Assembly (NCBI GenBank): GCA_937775265.1
Contig: CALKBV010000006.1
Span: 1 to 64,000 of the forward strand
Reading direction: 5' to 3'
DNA: 64,000 bases
From: an uncultured Pseudomonadales bacterium
GTDB taxonomy: Bacteria > Pseudomonadota > Gammaproteobacteria > Pseudomonadales > Azotimanducaceae
Part shown: in pieces, positions 46,373 through 55,629 of the stretch
Position numbering within the stretch: the first letter of the stretch is position 1
How the letters are laid out: each line of letters starts with the position of its first letter
The notes under the pieces: model-generated
Database searches by the model: none
Seen by the model: the letters and a program-made list of their open reading frames with translations, nothing else
What the model was told of the DNA's origin: nothing
Program-made: the position numbers and the translations under genes

Positions 46373-46609
46373 ATAACGTTTGTGAGGCATAGCATCGATG
46401 AACCAGGAACCGATATCCTTTCTTCATCGATGGCCACATCATAGCGCTTATTTAAATAATCGCTGGAGTCACAAGATCACCTTCACCAAACCACAAAGGA
46501 ATGACATTGGGGTCATCTAACCGCGCCAACGTTATACCGGTGATTCCGTTTTGTTCCAGGAGGAAAATGCCAGGTCAGACTGCTCGCATCAATCGGGCTT
46601 GCTTATTCG

Positions 46610-47038
46610 CTACCTGGCTGCTTTCGGTGTATTCCAGATATCTCTCGCGATCTTCCAGGTACCGTTACTTTGCTTTTTTAAAATCCAGATATGCCGGCTA
46701 ACAGATCTCAAGGGCAGAGACCCATCATCGACCTTAGGCCTAAGATACCCGTCGAAGCTCACCCTGACGTAGGCAGAATCGCCAGAAACCACCACTTCAT
46801 CTACCGCAATTTCCTGGTCAAACCTGAATTTTCGGGTGAAGCGATAAAAAGAACGAGCCTCGGCCTGGTGAACGTCTTTGAGGCTGGATGGCATCATCCA
46901 CACAGCATCATCCGTGAACAGGTCAAAATACCGATCAAAGTCATCAGAACGAATCACGTCCAGTGCTTCCAGAATAAGCCTTCCGACCGCTTCGTCTTCT
47001 TCTTGGACTCTTGCCAGTGCTGGTGCCACGATACTCAA
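46610..47038 (-). CDS. SnoaL-like (NTF2-fold) protein
   Basis: A 142-residue protein with the cone-shaped NTF2 fold features: a long N-terminal helix, FDRYFDLFTDDAVWMMPSS, then a four-strand sheet (VRVSFDGYLRP, RHIWILKKQSNGTWKIARDIWN). This is the SnoaL/DUF4440 type. Such proteins are isomerases, hydrolases or binding domains and function cannot be fixed. Single gene, divergent from the hydrolase at 47174. Confidence 0.75.
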   Translation of the reverse strand: MSIVAPALARVQEEDEAVGRLILEALDVIRSDDFDRYFDLFTDDAVWMMPSSLKDVHQAEARSFYRFTRKFRFDQEIAVDEVVVSGDSAYVRVSFDGYLRPKVDDGSLPLRSVSRHIWILKKQSNGTWKIARDIWNTPKAAR

Positions 47039-47173
47039 TTCCTCAAGCAGGGAGACAGATACTACCCCTCGATTTCCGAACTACAAGCTTTATCCCTATC
47101 TTTAGCGCTGTCTTTAGCGCCGGGGGGACATCGGGTATGCTAGCCTGAGCCTCGTAGTCGCCTGCATAACACA

Positions 47174-48145
47174 ATGAAATTATTGAAATATTTTATCCTG
47201 ATTTCCATTTTTCTGCTGGGATGTTCAGCGATTATTCTTTTTCAAGGGGACATCCCTACTGACGTCGTTGATGCAAGATATACCAGCGCTGATTCACAAT
47301 TTTTGGAACTAGGTGATCTTGGACGTGTGCATTATCGGGATGAAGGCCGCAGACAAGCTCCACCTATCATACTGTTGCATGGGTCAAACGCTTCCCTGCA
47401 TACTTTCGAGCCCTGGGTAACAAGGCTGGAAGACAAATTCAGGGTTGTCACCATCGACCTTCCAGGTCACGGACTGACAGGTGCTATCCCATCAGGTAAC
47501 TATTCGAGAGATGCCATGGTTCAAGTGGTGCATGAGTTGGCAAACAAGCTGGGGCTGGAACACTTCGTTATTGGCGGAAATTCGATGGGCGGCAGCATCG
47601 CACTCCGCTATGCCCTGGATCACCCCAAAAAGATCACTGGCCTTGTATTGATCGATTCATCTGGTTTCATGGGAAAGAGATTCCAGAATGCCGATTCGCA
47701 GGGTGTGCTGGCGTTTCGACTGCTCAAGAACCCCTGGTTTCGAGCAATAGGTGAAGTAATAGATCCCTATTATTTTGTATCTCAAGGATTAGAAGCGGCT
47801 TTTCATCAACAGGCGGTCGTCACAGAAACGATGGTCATGCGCTACTACGATCTTGCCTTAAGGCAAGGTACCCGAAAAGCCACGATGAAACGCTTTTCTG
47901 CAACCGACGACGAAAAGTACCAGACCCAGGACCTTGCCCAAATTAAGGCCCCAACACTCCTGATGTGGGGAAAAGAAGATGCGGTAGCCCCGTTTGCTTT
48001 CGCGTCAGGGTACGAGACGCTGATTCCAAGCATCTCAACAGCCTACTATGACGGAGTTGGACACATCCCAATGGAGGAAGTCCCGGAAATCTCTGCAGCA
48101 GACCTTATCGCCTTCATGGAAAAAATAAATGGAAAAGATAAATGA
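47174..48145 (+). CDS. membrane-anchored alpha/beta hydrolase
   Basis: A 323-residue hydrolase with an N-terminal hydrophobic segment ILISIFLLGC that ends in a Cys and could be a lipobox or a simple membrane anchor. The oxyanion loop is LLHGSNASL, the nucleophile Ser is in GGNSMGGS, Asp in WGKEDAVAP and His in GVGHIPMEE. A TATGCT -10-like box lies at 47136-47141. The stop overlaps the MOSC gene start by 4 bases (ATGA), so they are coupled. Confidence 0.82.
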   Translation: MKLLKYFILISIFLLGCSAIILFQGDIPTDVVDARYTSADSQFLELGDLGRVHYRDEGRRQAPPIILLHGSNASLHTFEPWVTRLEDKFRVVTIDLPGHGLTGAIPSGNYSRDAMVQVVHELANKLGLEHFVIGGNSMGGSIALRYALDHPKKITGLVLIDSSGFMGKRFQNADSQGVLAFRLLKNPWFRAIGEVIDPYYFVSQGLEAAFHQQAVVTETMVMRYYDLALRQGTRKATMKRFSATDDEKYQTQDLAQIKAPTLLMWGKEDAVAPFAFASGYETLIPSISTAYYDGVGHIPMEEVPEISAADLIAFMEKINGKDK

Positions 48146-48987
48146 AAATTAAATCAATCTGGAGATATCCCATCAAGTCGATGGGTGGAGAATCTCTCAC
48201 GCAAACCCCGCTTAGCCAACATGGTGTTGTTGGTGACCGAAGTTATGCACTGCACGACGGTAAATCAATCTGTAGTGCAAAGAAGTATGCCCAACTAATG
48301 GGCTACTCGGCCCGGTACGACTCAGAACCAGACGGCATCAACATTCCTCCGGTTACCCTGGAGATAGGCAATACTGCCGTGAACTCGGAGGACTCGAACC
48401 TCGAAGCGCTTCTGGCGACGGAACTTGGCACTAAAATCACACTCGACAAGTTAAGACCCGACGACAACCTCGAATATTATCGACGCTCAACCGAACACCA
48501 ACCCATCGAAGAAATCCGGAACGTACTGGGCCTGGAAGAGGGCGAAGCCTTCCCGGATTTCTCGGAATTTCCAGACTCATCCTTTGAGTTCAGCACACCA
48601 CCCGGCACCTTCTTCGATGCCTACCCGCTACTGGTGCTAACCACCAACTCGTTAAACCGACTGCAACAGGTAACAAAGGGAGCTGTTATCGATGAGCGTC
48701 GCTTCCGCCCAAACCTGGTAATAGATGCAGACGAACTTGAAGCAGATTTCATTGAGGAGCAATGGAGAGACCGGTTCCTCGAGATTGGCGATGCTATTAT
48801 TAAACTCACCCTTCCGTGCCCCAGATGCGTGATGACGACAATTGCCTTTCAGGACCTGGGAAAAGCGCCACAAATAATGAGGGCTCTGGTGCAGGAAAAT
48901 CATCACAAGCTGGGTATTTATGGTCAGGTGATCAAACCCGGCAAGATCCATACAGGAGATCAGGTCCACCTGTCGAAGACAGCCTGA
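48142..48987 (+). CDS. MOSC-domain protein (YcbX-like)
   Basis: A 281-residue protein with an N-terminal MOSC_N barrel (IKSIWRYPIKSMGGESL, GVVGDRSYALHD) and a C-terminal MOSC domain with RRFRPNLVID and the sulfur-carrier Cys motif LPCPRCVMTTI. MOSC proteins bind molybdenum cofactor and reduce N-hydroxylated compounds such as base analogues in the YcbX/mARC family. The FAD/ferredoxin domain of long YcbX forms is absent, so it needs an external electron donor. Coupled to the hydrolase at 47174. Confidence 0.85.
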   Translation: MKIKSIWRYPIKSMGGESLTQTPLSQHGVVGDRSYALHDGKSICSAKKYAQLMGYSARYDSEPDGINIPPVTLEIGNTAVNSEDSNLEALLATELGTKITLDKLRPDDNLEYYRRSTEHQPIEEIRNVLGLEEGEAFPDFSEFPDSSFEFSTPPGTFFDAYPLLVLTTNSLNRLQQVTKGAVIDERRFRPNLVIDADELEADFIEEQWRDRFLEIGDAIIKLTLPCPRCVMTTIAFQDLGKAPQIMRALVQENHHKLGIYGQVIKPGKIHTGDQVHLSKTA

Positions 48988-49342
48988 GGAAAGGGACATG
49001 AACTCGAACTTTTTTGGGACGTGATACCAGCCACACTTCTTTGCGGTTATCTTGGTGCCTGTAAAACCACTCTGCTCCACGATTAATAACGATCTCATTG
49101 GCGCACTGGATCGAACCTGGGAACATATCGATGGTCCGGCTCTGTGACTTTTTGGAGTCGCCCTAGCCATAAATCATTCGTATCAAGGGTTTCGTAACCG
49201 CTAATAAGAACCAGCTTCTGGTTCAGGCGGACAAAGGCAGTTTCACCATAGGGGAAAGTACGGCAACCTCTTCGAAGCAGGCGCTTCCGGTAATTGACAC
49301 CCCCGCCATCAATAGCAAAGCAGTGATTTCAACAACCAGCAA
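48932..49342 (-). pseudogene. hypothetical exported small protein, frame-broken
   Basis: Minus-strand pieces in three frames fit together: a signal-peptide-like segment LLVVEITALLLMAGVSITGS (probable TTG start at 49342 with GAGG 9 bases upstream), then GETAFVRLNQKLVLISGYET and RLQKVTEPDHRYVPRFD, then QCANEIVINRGAEWFYRHQD. This looks like a real small secreted protein with two one-base frame changes (near 49245 and near 49120). It lies 28 bases downstream of the M20 gene. The family is not recognised; the end of the last piece overlaps the MOSC gene. Confidence 0.4.
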
Positions 49343-49370
49343 GATTGCGAACCTCTGATCAAGGTCTTTG

Positions 49371-50558
49371 TTAGAGCTTCGTTACAGTCAAAAAATTCCT
49401 GGCCACCTGCGCGTGTAACGCTGCCCCATGGGCCATAGCTGATTCGTTCAGGATCATTCGATTCGAATGGCAAGGAGCAGCTAGCGACGGGTCTTCTGGT
49501 TTAACCCCCAAAAACAACATGGCCCCTGGGAATCGCTGTAATAGATAGGAGAAATCCTCGGCCCCCATCATGGGTGATCGCATCGGCCGATAGGCATTCT
49601 CACCAAACAACTCTCGCACGGTCTGGGCAGCGAATTCTGTAAAGGCGCCTTCGTTGACCGTCACAGGGTAGCCTTGGCTGATCTTGAATTCGACCTCCAT
49701 CTCGTGCGCTTCACCGATCTTAGTTGCAAGCCGGTCGAGCCCAACGTGGGCCAGCGCCCTGGATTTTTCAGATGTCGACCGAATAGTACCGAGCACATTG
49801 GCAACTTCCGGAATCACATTGGAGGTCGTTCCCGCCTCAATCTTTGTGGTGGTGAGAACGATGGGATCAAAAGCCGGCACCCTCCGGGTGACAAATGTCT
49901 GAAACGCCTGGACGATCTCGCAGGCAACTGGAATCGGGTCCAGGCAATCGTGCGGCATAGAGGCGTGTCCGCCCTTGCCCCGAACTGTCATTTCAAAGGT
50001 ATCTGCTGCTGCAAGTAGAGGCCCAGGTCGCCCTGTGAAGACACCGGCATCCAGTAATGGGGTAATGTGCAGCGCAAATACCGCATCCGGGGAATTCGGT
50101 GCGTCAAACAACCCTTCTTCCAACGCTTCACGAGCGCCAAAAAAACCTTCTTCCCCGGTTTGGAAAAAGAAATCGACGCTGCCAGCCAATTCGTTCTGAT
50201 GTTGTTTCAGTACTTTCGCTGCACCCACGAGCATCGCCGTGTGGGAATCGTGTCCGCAAGCGTGCATAACCCCGGGGTTTTTTGATGCAAATGTGAGGTC
50301 ATTGTCTTCGGGCATGGGCAGCGCATCCATATCTCCCCTAAGCAGTATCCGCCGACCTGGTTTCGCGCCTTGTAACGTCGCAACAATACCGGTTGTGCGT
50401 TCGCTTTTACGTATTTCAAGATCAAGATCGCTAATCGCATTCAACACTGCCGCAGTCGTCTCAGGAAGATCATTCCCCAACTCTGGATTAGCATGAATCC
50501 TGCGCCGCAGGTCAATGATATCAGGTAAGAGTGATTGAGCTTTTGCAAATGTATCCAT
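49371..50558 (-). CDS. M20 family amidohydrolase
   Basis: A 395-residue dimetal hydrolase of the hippurate hydrolase/N-acyl-amino-acid amidohydrolase type. Metal and catalytic motifs are GDMDALPM, HACGHDSHTAML, QTGEEGFFGA and, near the end, MMGAEDFSYLLQ plus CHSNRM. The lid domain begins at RGKGGHASMPHD with the dimer-interface His. It releases an amino acid from an N-acyl or aryl amide in the cytoplasm. It follows the zinc-ribbon gene on the same strand by about 70 bases. Confidence 0.88.
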   Translation of the reverse strand: MDTFAKAQSLLPDIIDLRRRIHANPELGNDLPETTAAVLNAISDLDLEIRKSERTTGIVATLQGAKPGRRILLRGDMDALPMPEDNDLTFASKNPGVMHACGHDSHTAMLVGAAKVLKQHQNELAGSVDFFFQTGEEGFFGAREALEEGLFDAPNSPDAVFALHITPLLDAGVFTGRPGPLLAAADTFEMTVRGKGGHASMPHDCLDPIPVACEIVQAFQTFVTRRVPAFDPIVLTTTKIEAGTTSNVIPEVANVLGTIRSTSEKSRALAHVGLDRLATKIGEAHEMEVEFKISQGYPVTVNEGAFTEFAAQTVRELFGENAYRPMRSPMMGAEDFSYLLQRFPGAMLFLGVKPEDPSLAAPCHSNRMILNESAMAHGAALHAQVARNFLTVTKL

Positions 50559-50628
50559 AAGATCTATCCATAAGAGCTATTCATGAGAGCCATTCACGGG
50601 AGCTAATCACAGGCTGTATCAACGTGGT

Positions 50629-50940
50629 TTACCCAAAAGGTAAAGTGAACCCACTAGCCCTTGCCATGAGTGCGCTTGCTTCAAAGCCACCTTTTAATCG
50701 CTCTAATTCACCTCCATCCAGCCACACGCCCTGTCAGGTAGGACAACGGTCCACCACAATCATGTGCGCGATCTCTTTTGACATGGTCGCGCCATCAAAC
50801 GGGCATAGATGAAGTTCTTCGCCTTTGGCCTCTACCAGAAGCTGCATTTCATTATCACATGCTACACAGGTCGCCTTTCCATCGACTTCGTGTCGGGTTT
50901 TCGAACCACATCTCGCGCATTTATCACCAAATATTGACAT
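50629..50940 (-). CDS. zinc-ribbon protein with an in-frame TGA at a conserved Cys position
   Basis: An ATG at 50940 (GGAG 8 bases upstream) codes MSIFGDKCARCGSK..., with C8-x2-C11, C25-x2-C28, C46 in LCPFDGATM, and C66. It then meets TGA at 50734-50736. The conceptual protein past this codon is QGVWLDGGELERLKGGFEAS and 14 more residues to a TAA at 50629. In the zf-TFIIB-like family the motif is CPxCxGVWLDxGELE, so TGA stands precisely where the second Cys is expected (CPT-TGA-QGVWLDGGELE). Either Sec/Cys is inserted, or the codon is a nonsense change or base error. Nearby genes use TGA as a normal stop, so code reassignment is out. Full length would be 103 residues. Confidence 0.7.
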
Positions 50941-51067
50941 AACGACTCCACTTACATCAACGAATCATCATTGTCTGCGTAGCGGGCGTAGCTTGTCAAA
51001 CGCTATAAACAGTCGATGACAAGCATCACTAATTGGGTAAACTGAGACGGCTCATTTGGTCTAAACA

Positions 51068-51937
51068 ATGAAAATTTCTCGCAAACCAACAAATCCCGTT
51101 CCGCTCGTAACCAAGGGTGATCTGTCCCTATACTTTGTGGGTTGCGGTGCCGCCTTTGCGAGAAACCTCTACCAGAACAACCTGCTGATCACCAAAGGAC
51201 ACCACCACTTGCTAATCGACTGCGGAACCCGGTGTTCCCAGGCGTTACATGAAGCTGGTCTCCACTTTTCACAGATCCAGAATTATCTCATCACCCACAG
51301 CCATGCAGACCATATCGGAGGGCTCGAGGAAGTACAGCTATTCGCAAGATACGTGCTGCAGCAAAAGCCCAACATGGTCATCAGCAAATCCTACGAGAAA
51401 ATACTATGGGAACAGAGCCTTCGCGGAGGTAGCGAAATATCCGAAAATGGGCGACTAACTTTCGGCGACCTCTGGAATACGCAGAGACCGAAAAAGCTTA
51501 CCGGTTACCCGCGAGAAACTTTCGAAACCAATGTCGGCAATATCAACATCAAGATGCCTCGAACGCTGCATTTCCCTGACAACGCAACATCCTGGCGTGA
51601 ATGTGCCTGGAGTTGTGGGGTCATCATAGATGATCGCATTTTCTTCACTTCAGATACGCAATTCGACCGGGAGTTCGTCGAAGGCTATGACAAACGCTTC
51701 AATTTTGAGGTTATTTTTCACGACTGCCAGCTGTTTACCGGCGGAGTTCACACATCGATTGACGAACTCTGCACCCTACCAAAACGGCTGAGAAAGAAAA
51801 TCGTTCTGATGCATTACGGCGATGAATGGCAAAACTTCAGGCAACAAGCTAAAGACGCGGGATTCCACTCATGGGCGAAGCAAGGACACACATACACTTT
51901 CCCCACACCCAGGGCAACACCCCGAAATACTGCGTGA
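51068..51937 (+). CDS. metallo-beta-lactamase-fold hydrolase
   Basis: A 289-residue protein with the MBL metal motif THSHADHIGG, an upstream Asp in LLIDCGTR, a later SDTQFD and an end LMHYGDEW that supplies His. The early VGCGAAFARNLYQNNLLI resembles the RNase Z/phosphodiesterase-like branch of the fold. The flexible arm of RNase Z is not evident. Substrate unknown. It is divergent from the zinc-ribbon gene; the 130 bases between hold both promoters. Confidence 0.8.
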   Translation: MKISRKPTNPVPLVTKGDLSLYFVGCGAAFARNLYQNNLLITKGHHHLLIDCGTRCSQALHEAGLHFSQIQNYLITHSHADHIGGLEEVQLFARYVLQQKPNMVISKSYEKILWEQSLRGGSEISENGRLTFGDLWNTQRPKKLTGYPRETFETNVGNINIKMPRTLHFPDNATSWRECAWSCGVIIDDRIFFTSDTQFDREFVEGYDKRFNFEVIFHDCQLFTGGVHTSIDELCTLPKRLRKKIVLMHYGDEWQNFRQQAKDAGFHSWAKQGHTYTFPTPRATPRNTA

Positions 51938-52017
51938 AACTGGTCTTAAACCAGCCGATATGATTTACTTTCGGCCTTCAATTTTTCATCTTTTTCAAAA
52001 AATCAGGGGAAATCCTT

Positions 52018-52908
52018 ATGGGAATGTTAGACGGTAAAGTCGCACTTGTAACCGGGGCTGGCGGGGGATTGGGCGAAACCCACGCGCTCTTGCTCGCCAA
52101 AGAAGGCGCATCAGTTGTGGTAAACGATCTGGGTGGAGCACGCGATGGAACAGGCGGTAGCGCATCGATGGCTGACCTAGTCGTCGAGAAAATCAAAGCG
52201 ATGGGAGGCCAGGCGGTAGCTGACTACGGCAATGTCGCTAACGAAGAAGATGCCAACAATATGGTCAAGTGCGCCGTCGACAACTTTGGGAAACTAGATT
52301 TCCTGATTGCCAATGCCGGTATCCTCCGAGACAAGTCATTCAAGAATATGGACAACGCTATGTGGGATGTCGTTATAGATGTCCACCTGCGAGGCACCTA
52401 CCTGACTGTTAAAGCGGCCTATCACCAGATGATGGAACAGGGACATGGCGGCAGCATCGTTGTTACTTCTTCTACCTCCGGGCTACTGGGTAATTTCGGA
52501 CAGACAAATTATGGCGCGGCCAAAGCGGGTATCGCCGGTTTCGCCCGCTGCCTGTTCCAGGAAGGCCTCAAATACAACATCAGGGTTAACACACTCGCAC
52601 CTGCTGCCTGGTCTCGGTTGACCAGCGACATTTTCCCGGAAGGCCAGAACATGGAAGAGCTGCTCTCGGCAGATAAGGTATCACCGCTGGTCGTCTGGCT
52701 TGGTTCTGACGATGCAAAAGAAGTCACCGGACGGCAATTCATGGTTGCAGGTAATAGCGTGCAGTTAATTTCCTGGCAGGCGCATGATGTTGCGGTGAAG
52801 GACAACACCGATGGCCCATGGACAGTCGCAGAAATCGGCGAAAAAGTAGCCGAAAACTTCGAAAAATGGCCCAGGGGCATACAGCCTACGAAGCGAGCAT
52901 TTGAATAA
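52018..52908 (+). CDS. SDR, 3-hydroxyacyl-CoA dehydrogenase-like
   Basis: A 296-residue SDR with AGGGG 9 bases before the ATG. The cofactor loop is TGAGGGLGETHAL, then VNDLGGARDGTGGS, NAG, and YGAAK with the catalytic pair. The long insert after the second strand (GGARDGTGGSASMADLVVEK) and the C-terminal tail are those of the dehydrogenase part of peroxisomal multifunctional enzyme type 2, which oxidises (3R)-hydroxyacyl-CoA. It is followed after 31 bases by a crotonase, supporting acyl-CoA metabolism. Confidence 0.87.
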   Translation: MGMLDGKVALVTGAGGGLGETHALLLAKEGASVVVNDLGGARDGTGGSASMADLVVEKIKAMGGQAVADYGNVANEEDANNMVKCAVDNFGKLDFLIANAGILRDKSFKNMDNAMWDVVIDVHLRGTYLTVKAAYHQMMEQGHGGSIVVTSSTSGLLGNFGQTNYGAAKAGIAGFARCLFQEGLKYNIRVNTLAPAAWSRLTSDIFPEGQNMEELLSADKVSPLVVWLGSDDAKEVTGRQFMVAGNSVQLISWQAHDVAVKDNTDGPWTVAEIGEKVAENFEKWPRGIQPTKRAFE

Positions 52909-52939
52909 TTCCCATTTTAAATTGCGAAAGGATAATTAA

Positions 52940-53731
52940 ATGAAAGATCTATACGGAGACGTCACGGTTACACGGCTCGACGGCCATGTAGCGCAGTGCG
53001 AGATCAAACGACCACCCAATAACTTTTTTGACCATCAGTTGATCAAGGACTTGGCCACCTGTTTCGAAGACATCGATAAACAGAACGATATTCGGGCGAT
53101 AGTTCTGTGTTCAGAAGGCAAACACTTCTGTGCCGGCGCGAACTTTGGCTCATCAGTTCGGGCTGCGGAGCTCGAGCAGCGAACCGAAAGTGATCGCAAC
53201 CCGCTGTATGACGAAGCAGTTCGCCTGTTTCGATGCAACAAACCCGTCATCGCCGCGGTTCAAGGCGCCGCTGTTGGCGGCGGTTTTGGCTTGGCATTGA
53301 TGGCTGATTTCAGAGTCGTGTGTCCTGCAACCCGCATGACTGCCAATTTCGTGAAGCTTGGATTCACACCAGGATTCGGACTGACTCATACACTGGAGCG
53401 AATCGTCGGAGCGCAAAAAGCCAACCTGATGTTTCTGACTGGCAAGCGAATCAACGGTGAAACCGCACAGGAGTGGGGACTAGGCGACATCTATACCGAC
53501 ACCGACAATGTCCGTTCCGCTGCGATTGAGCTGGCTCAGGAGATAGCAGAAAACGCACCATTAGCGCTTCTTTCAGTTCGCGAACAAATGCGTCCTAACA
53601 TCGCTGAAGCGGTTAACGATGTGACGACCATTGAAAGTCGTGAACAAAAATGGCTGCAACAGACTAGCGACCACAAGGAAGGTATAAAAGCTGTCGCTGA
53701 GAAACGCGCTGGTAACTTTACAAGCAGTTAG
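52940..53731 (+). CDS. crotonase-fold protein without the catalytic glutamates
   Basis: A 263-residue protein with AAAGGA before the ATG. Oxyanion segments are HFCAGANFG and AAVGGGFGLALMADFRV. The hydratase Glu of GGxCEL is Gly; the second catalytic region reads VKLGFTPGFGLTHTLERIVG with neither Glu nor the PaaG Asp. It may be an isomerase, a different hydrolase or a redox-neutral lyase of the superfamily. It forms an operon with the SDR at 52018 and is followed by a strong hairpin. Confidence 0.82.
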   Translation: MKDLYGDVTVTRLDGHVAQCEIKRPPNNFFDHQLIKDLATCFEDIDKQNDIRAIVLCSEGKHFCAGANFGSSVRAAELEQRTESDRNPLYDEAVRLFRCNKPVIAAVQGAAVGGGFGLALMADFRVVCPATRMTANFVKLGFTPGFGLTHTLERIVGAQKANLMFLTGKRINGETAQEWGLGDIYTDTDNVRSAAIELAQEIAENAPLALLSVREQMRPNIAEAVNDVTTIESREQKWLQQTSDHKEGIKAVAEKRAGNFTSS

Positions 53732-53741
53732 AAGTAAACCT

Positions 53742-53771
53742 CAGCGTTGTGGTGACCGCACCACAACGCTG
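53742..53771. terminator. perfect 13-bp hairpin after the SDR-crotonase operon
   Basis: CAGCGTTGTGGTG-accg-CACCACAACGCTG is a perfect inverted repeat with a 4-base loop, 10 bases downstream of the crotonase stop. It has no U-run after it (GAAAGG follows), so it would stop polymerase only weakly or act to protect the 3' end. Confidence 0.55.
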
Positions 53772-53943
53772 AAAGGTACTGCCTAATTAACCGGCAGTCA
53801 ACCATAGAGTAGTGCCGTTGCTTGATAGAAGCGGTACAACTTTCTGTGGCCCAGGAAAATTACCGGGTTAGAAACCTTTTCGACAACAGGCCCTGGAGTT
53901 CGGCTGGTTGGTCGATGACTGCAGTGTAACTGGAGCGCATGCG

Positions 53944-53971
53944 TTCGACTTTCGCAACGTAAAGCTATAGT
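53944..53971 (+). promoter_or_regulatory. candidate sigma-70 promoter for the ABC-F gene
   Basis: TTCGAC (53944-53949) and TATAGT (53966-53971) are 16 bases apart. The start of ybiT at 54046 is about 75 bases downstream. Confidence 0.4.
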
Positions 53972-54045
53972 ATGCGCGCGCTCAAGCCCGTCATCATGTG
54001 AAATAACGTTCTTGTTTCATCCATTTTAAGCACCCAGGATATACC

Positions 54046-55629
54046 TTGATCACCACCGCAAATATCACCATGCAATTTGGCGCTGCGCCACTATTTGAAA
54101 ATATCTCGGCTCAGTTCGGCCACGGTAACCGTTACGGGTTGATTGGGGCCAATGGCTGTGGCAAATCAACCTTTATGAAGATCCTGAGCGGTGAACTTAC
54201 ACCCAGCTCCGGCAATATTTCGATTACGCCGGGTAATAGGGTGGGTACTTTAAGTCAAGATCAGTTCGCCTTTGAGGAGTACAGTGTCGTGGATGCAGTA
54301 ATTATGGGTGACGCTAAGCTTTGGAGCATCAAAAAGGAACGAGATCGAATCTACGGATTGCCACAAATGAGCGAAGCCGAAGGCATGAAAGTCGCCGACC
54401 TTGAGGTCGAATTCGCGGAACTTGACGGATACACGGCGGAAAGCAGGGCTGGTGAGCTTTTGATTGAGGCTGGCATTCACGAAAACTTACACTACGATTT
54501 GATGAGCGAGGTGGCACCGGGTTGCAAGCTACGTGTGCTGCTAGCACAGGCGTTGTTTTCAAATCCGGACATTTTACTGCTGGACGAACCTACCAACAAT
54601 CTGGACATTCACAGTATTAGCTGGCTAGCGAAAGTACTGAACGAACGTAAATGCACCATGATTGTCATTTCTCACGATCGTCACTTTCTTAACTCTGTTT
54701 GCACGCATATGGCCGATATTGACTACGGCGAACTGCGGATTTATCCGGGCAACTATGAAAGCTTTGTAGAAGCGTCATCTCTAATCCGAAAACAGCTGTT
54801 AACCGAGAACTCAAAAAAGAGTGCTGAAATTGAAGAGTTGCAAGGATTCGTGGCGCGTTTCTCTGCCAATGCATCCAAGGCAAAGCAAGCCAGTTCCCGC
54901 GCGAAAAAACTGGACAAAATTGAACTCGACGAAGTTAAACCTTCGAGCCGAATGACGCCCTCCATTAGTTTCAAGCAAGATAAGCAACTACACCGTCAGG
55001 CACTTGTATTAGAAGATCTAGCACACGGGTTCGATGATGGTTTGTTGTTCTCCGAAGGCAATATGATTTTGGAAGCAGGCGCTCGATTGGCAGTCATCGG
55101 TGAAAATGGTGTGGGTAAAACGACCTACCTGCGTTGCCTGATGAATGAGATCACTGCGAACACCGGTAAAGTTCAGTGGGCAGAAAACGCTACCGTTGCC
55201 TATTGTCCGCAAGATAGCACTGAAGATTTCGAATCCGACTTAACCTTGTTTGACTGGATGGCGCAGTGGCGTCAACCTCGCCACGACGACCTGATGATTC
55301 GAGGCATGCTCGGGCGTTTGCTGTTCACTGCCGACGATGCCAACAAAAAGGTAAGGGTTTGCTCCGGTGGGGAGAAGAACCGGCTGATGTTTGGCAAACT
55401 GATGTTATCCAATGCCAATGTTTTAATCATGGATGAGCCAACTAACCATATGGATATGGAAGCAATTGACGCTCTCAATCAAGCGTTAATGCAATACGAT
55501 GGCACCTTGATATTTGTCAGCCACGACCGGGAATTTGTTTCAACGATCGCTACCCGCGTCATGGAGATCAAAGACCGGGAAGTTACGGACTTCCAAGGCA
55601 CCTACGACGAATATCTATTGGTAGCTTGA
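54046..55629 (+). CDS. ybiT: ABC-F family ATPase, YbiT type
   Basis: A 527-residue protein with two ABC domains in tandem and no membrane part. The start is TTG at 54046 with AGGA 8 bases upstream; the ATG of relatives aligns here. Walker A motifs are GANGCGKST and [24 protein letters not shown] and [12 protein letters not shown] are the Walker B regions. The linker [20 protein letters not shown] is characteristic of YbiT. The first signature region reads [18 protein letters not shown], as in YbiT, not the LSGGQ form. ABC-F proteins act on the ribosome E site to relieve stalled states. Confidence 0.92.
   Translation: MITTANITMQFGAAPLFENISAQFGHGNRYGLIGANGCGKSTFMKILSGELTPSSGNISITPGNRVGTLSQDQFAFEEYSVVDAVIMGDAKLWSIKKERDRIYGLPQMSEAEGMKVADLEVEFAELDGYTAESRAGELLIEAGIHENLHYDLMSEVAPGCKLRVLLAQALFSNPDILLLDEPTNNLDIHSISWLAKVLNERKCTMIVISHDRHFLNSVCTHMADIDYGELRIYPGNYESFVEASSLIRKQLLTENSKKSAEIEELQGFVARFSANASKAKQASSRAKKLDKIELDEVKPSSRMTPSISFKQDKQLHRQALVLEDLAHGFDDGLLFSEGNMILEAGARLAVIGENGVGKTTYLRCLMNEITANTGKVQWAENATVAYCPQDSTEDFESDLTLFDWMAQWRQPRHDDLMIRGMLGRLLFTADDANKKVRVCSGGEKNRLMFGKLMLSNANVLIMDEPTNHMDMEAIDALNQALMQYDGTLIFVSHDREFVSTIATRVMEIKDREVTDFQGTYDEYLLVA

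Larger units (their letters stand above)
53732..54045. other. intergenic stretch between crotonase and ybiT-like gene
   Basis: About 310 bases. It holds the 53742-53771 hairpin, the promoter candidate at 53944-53971 and the leader of the ABC-F gene. No other coding signal was found. Confidence 0.5.

Noticed and set aside
50734-50736. Reassigned TGA codon (genetic code 4 or 25)
   Set aside because: Many intact genes in the window end in TGA (for example pgi, the SDR at 7096, RidA), so TGA is a normal stop here.
53742-53771. Strong rho-independent terminator
   Set aside because: The hairpin is perfect but has no U-run, so it is listed only as a hairpin of uncertain terminator strength.
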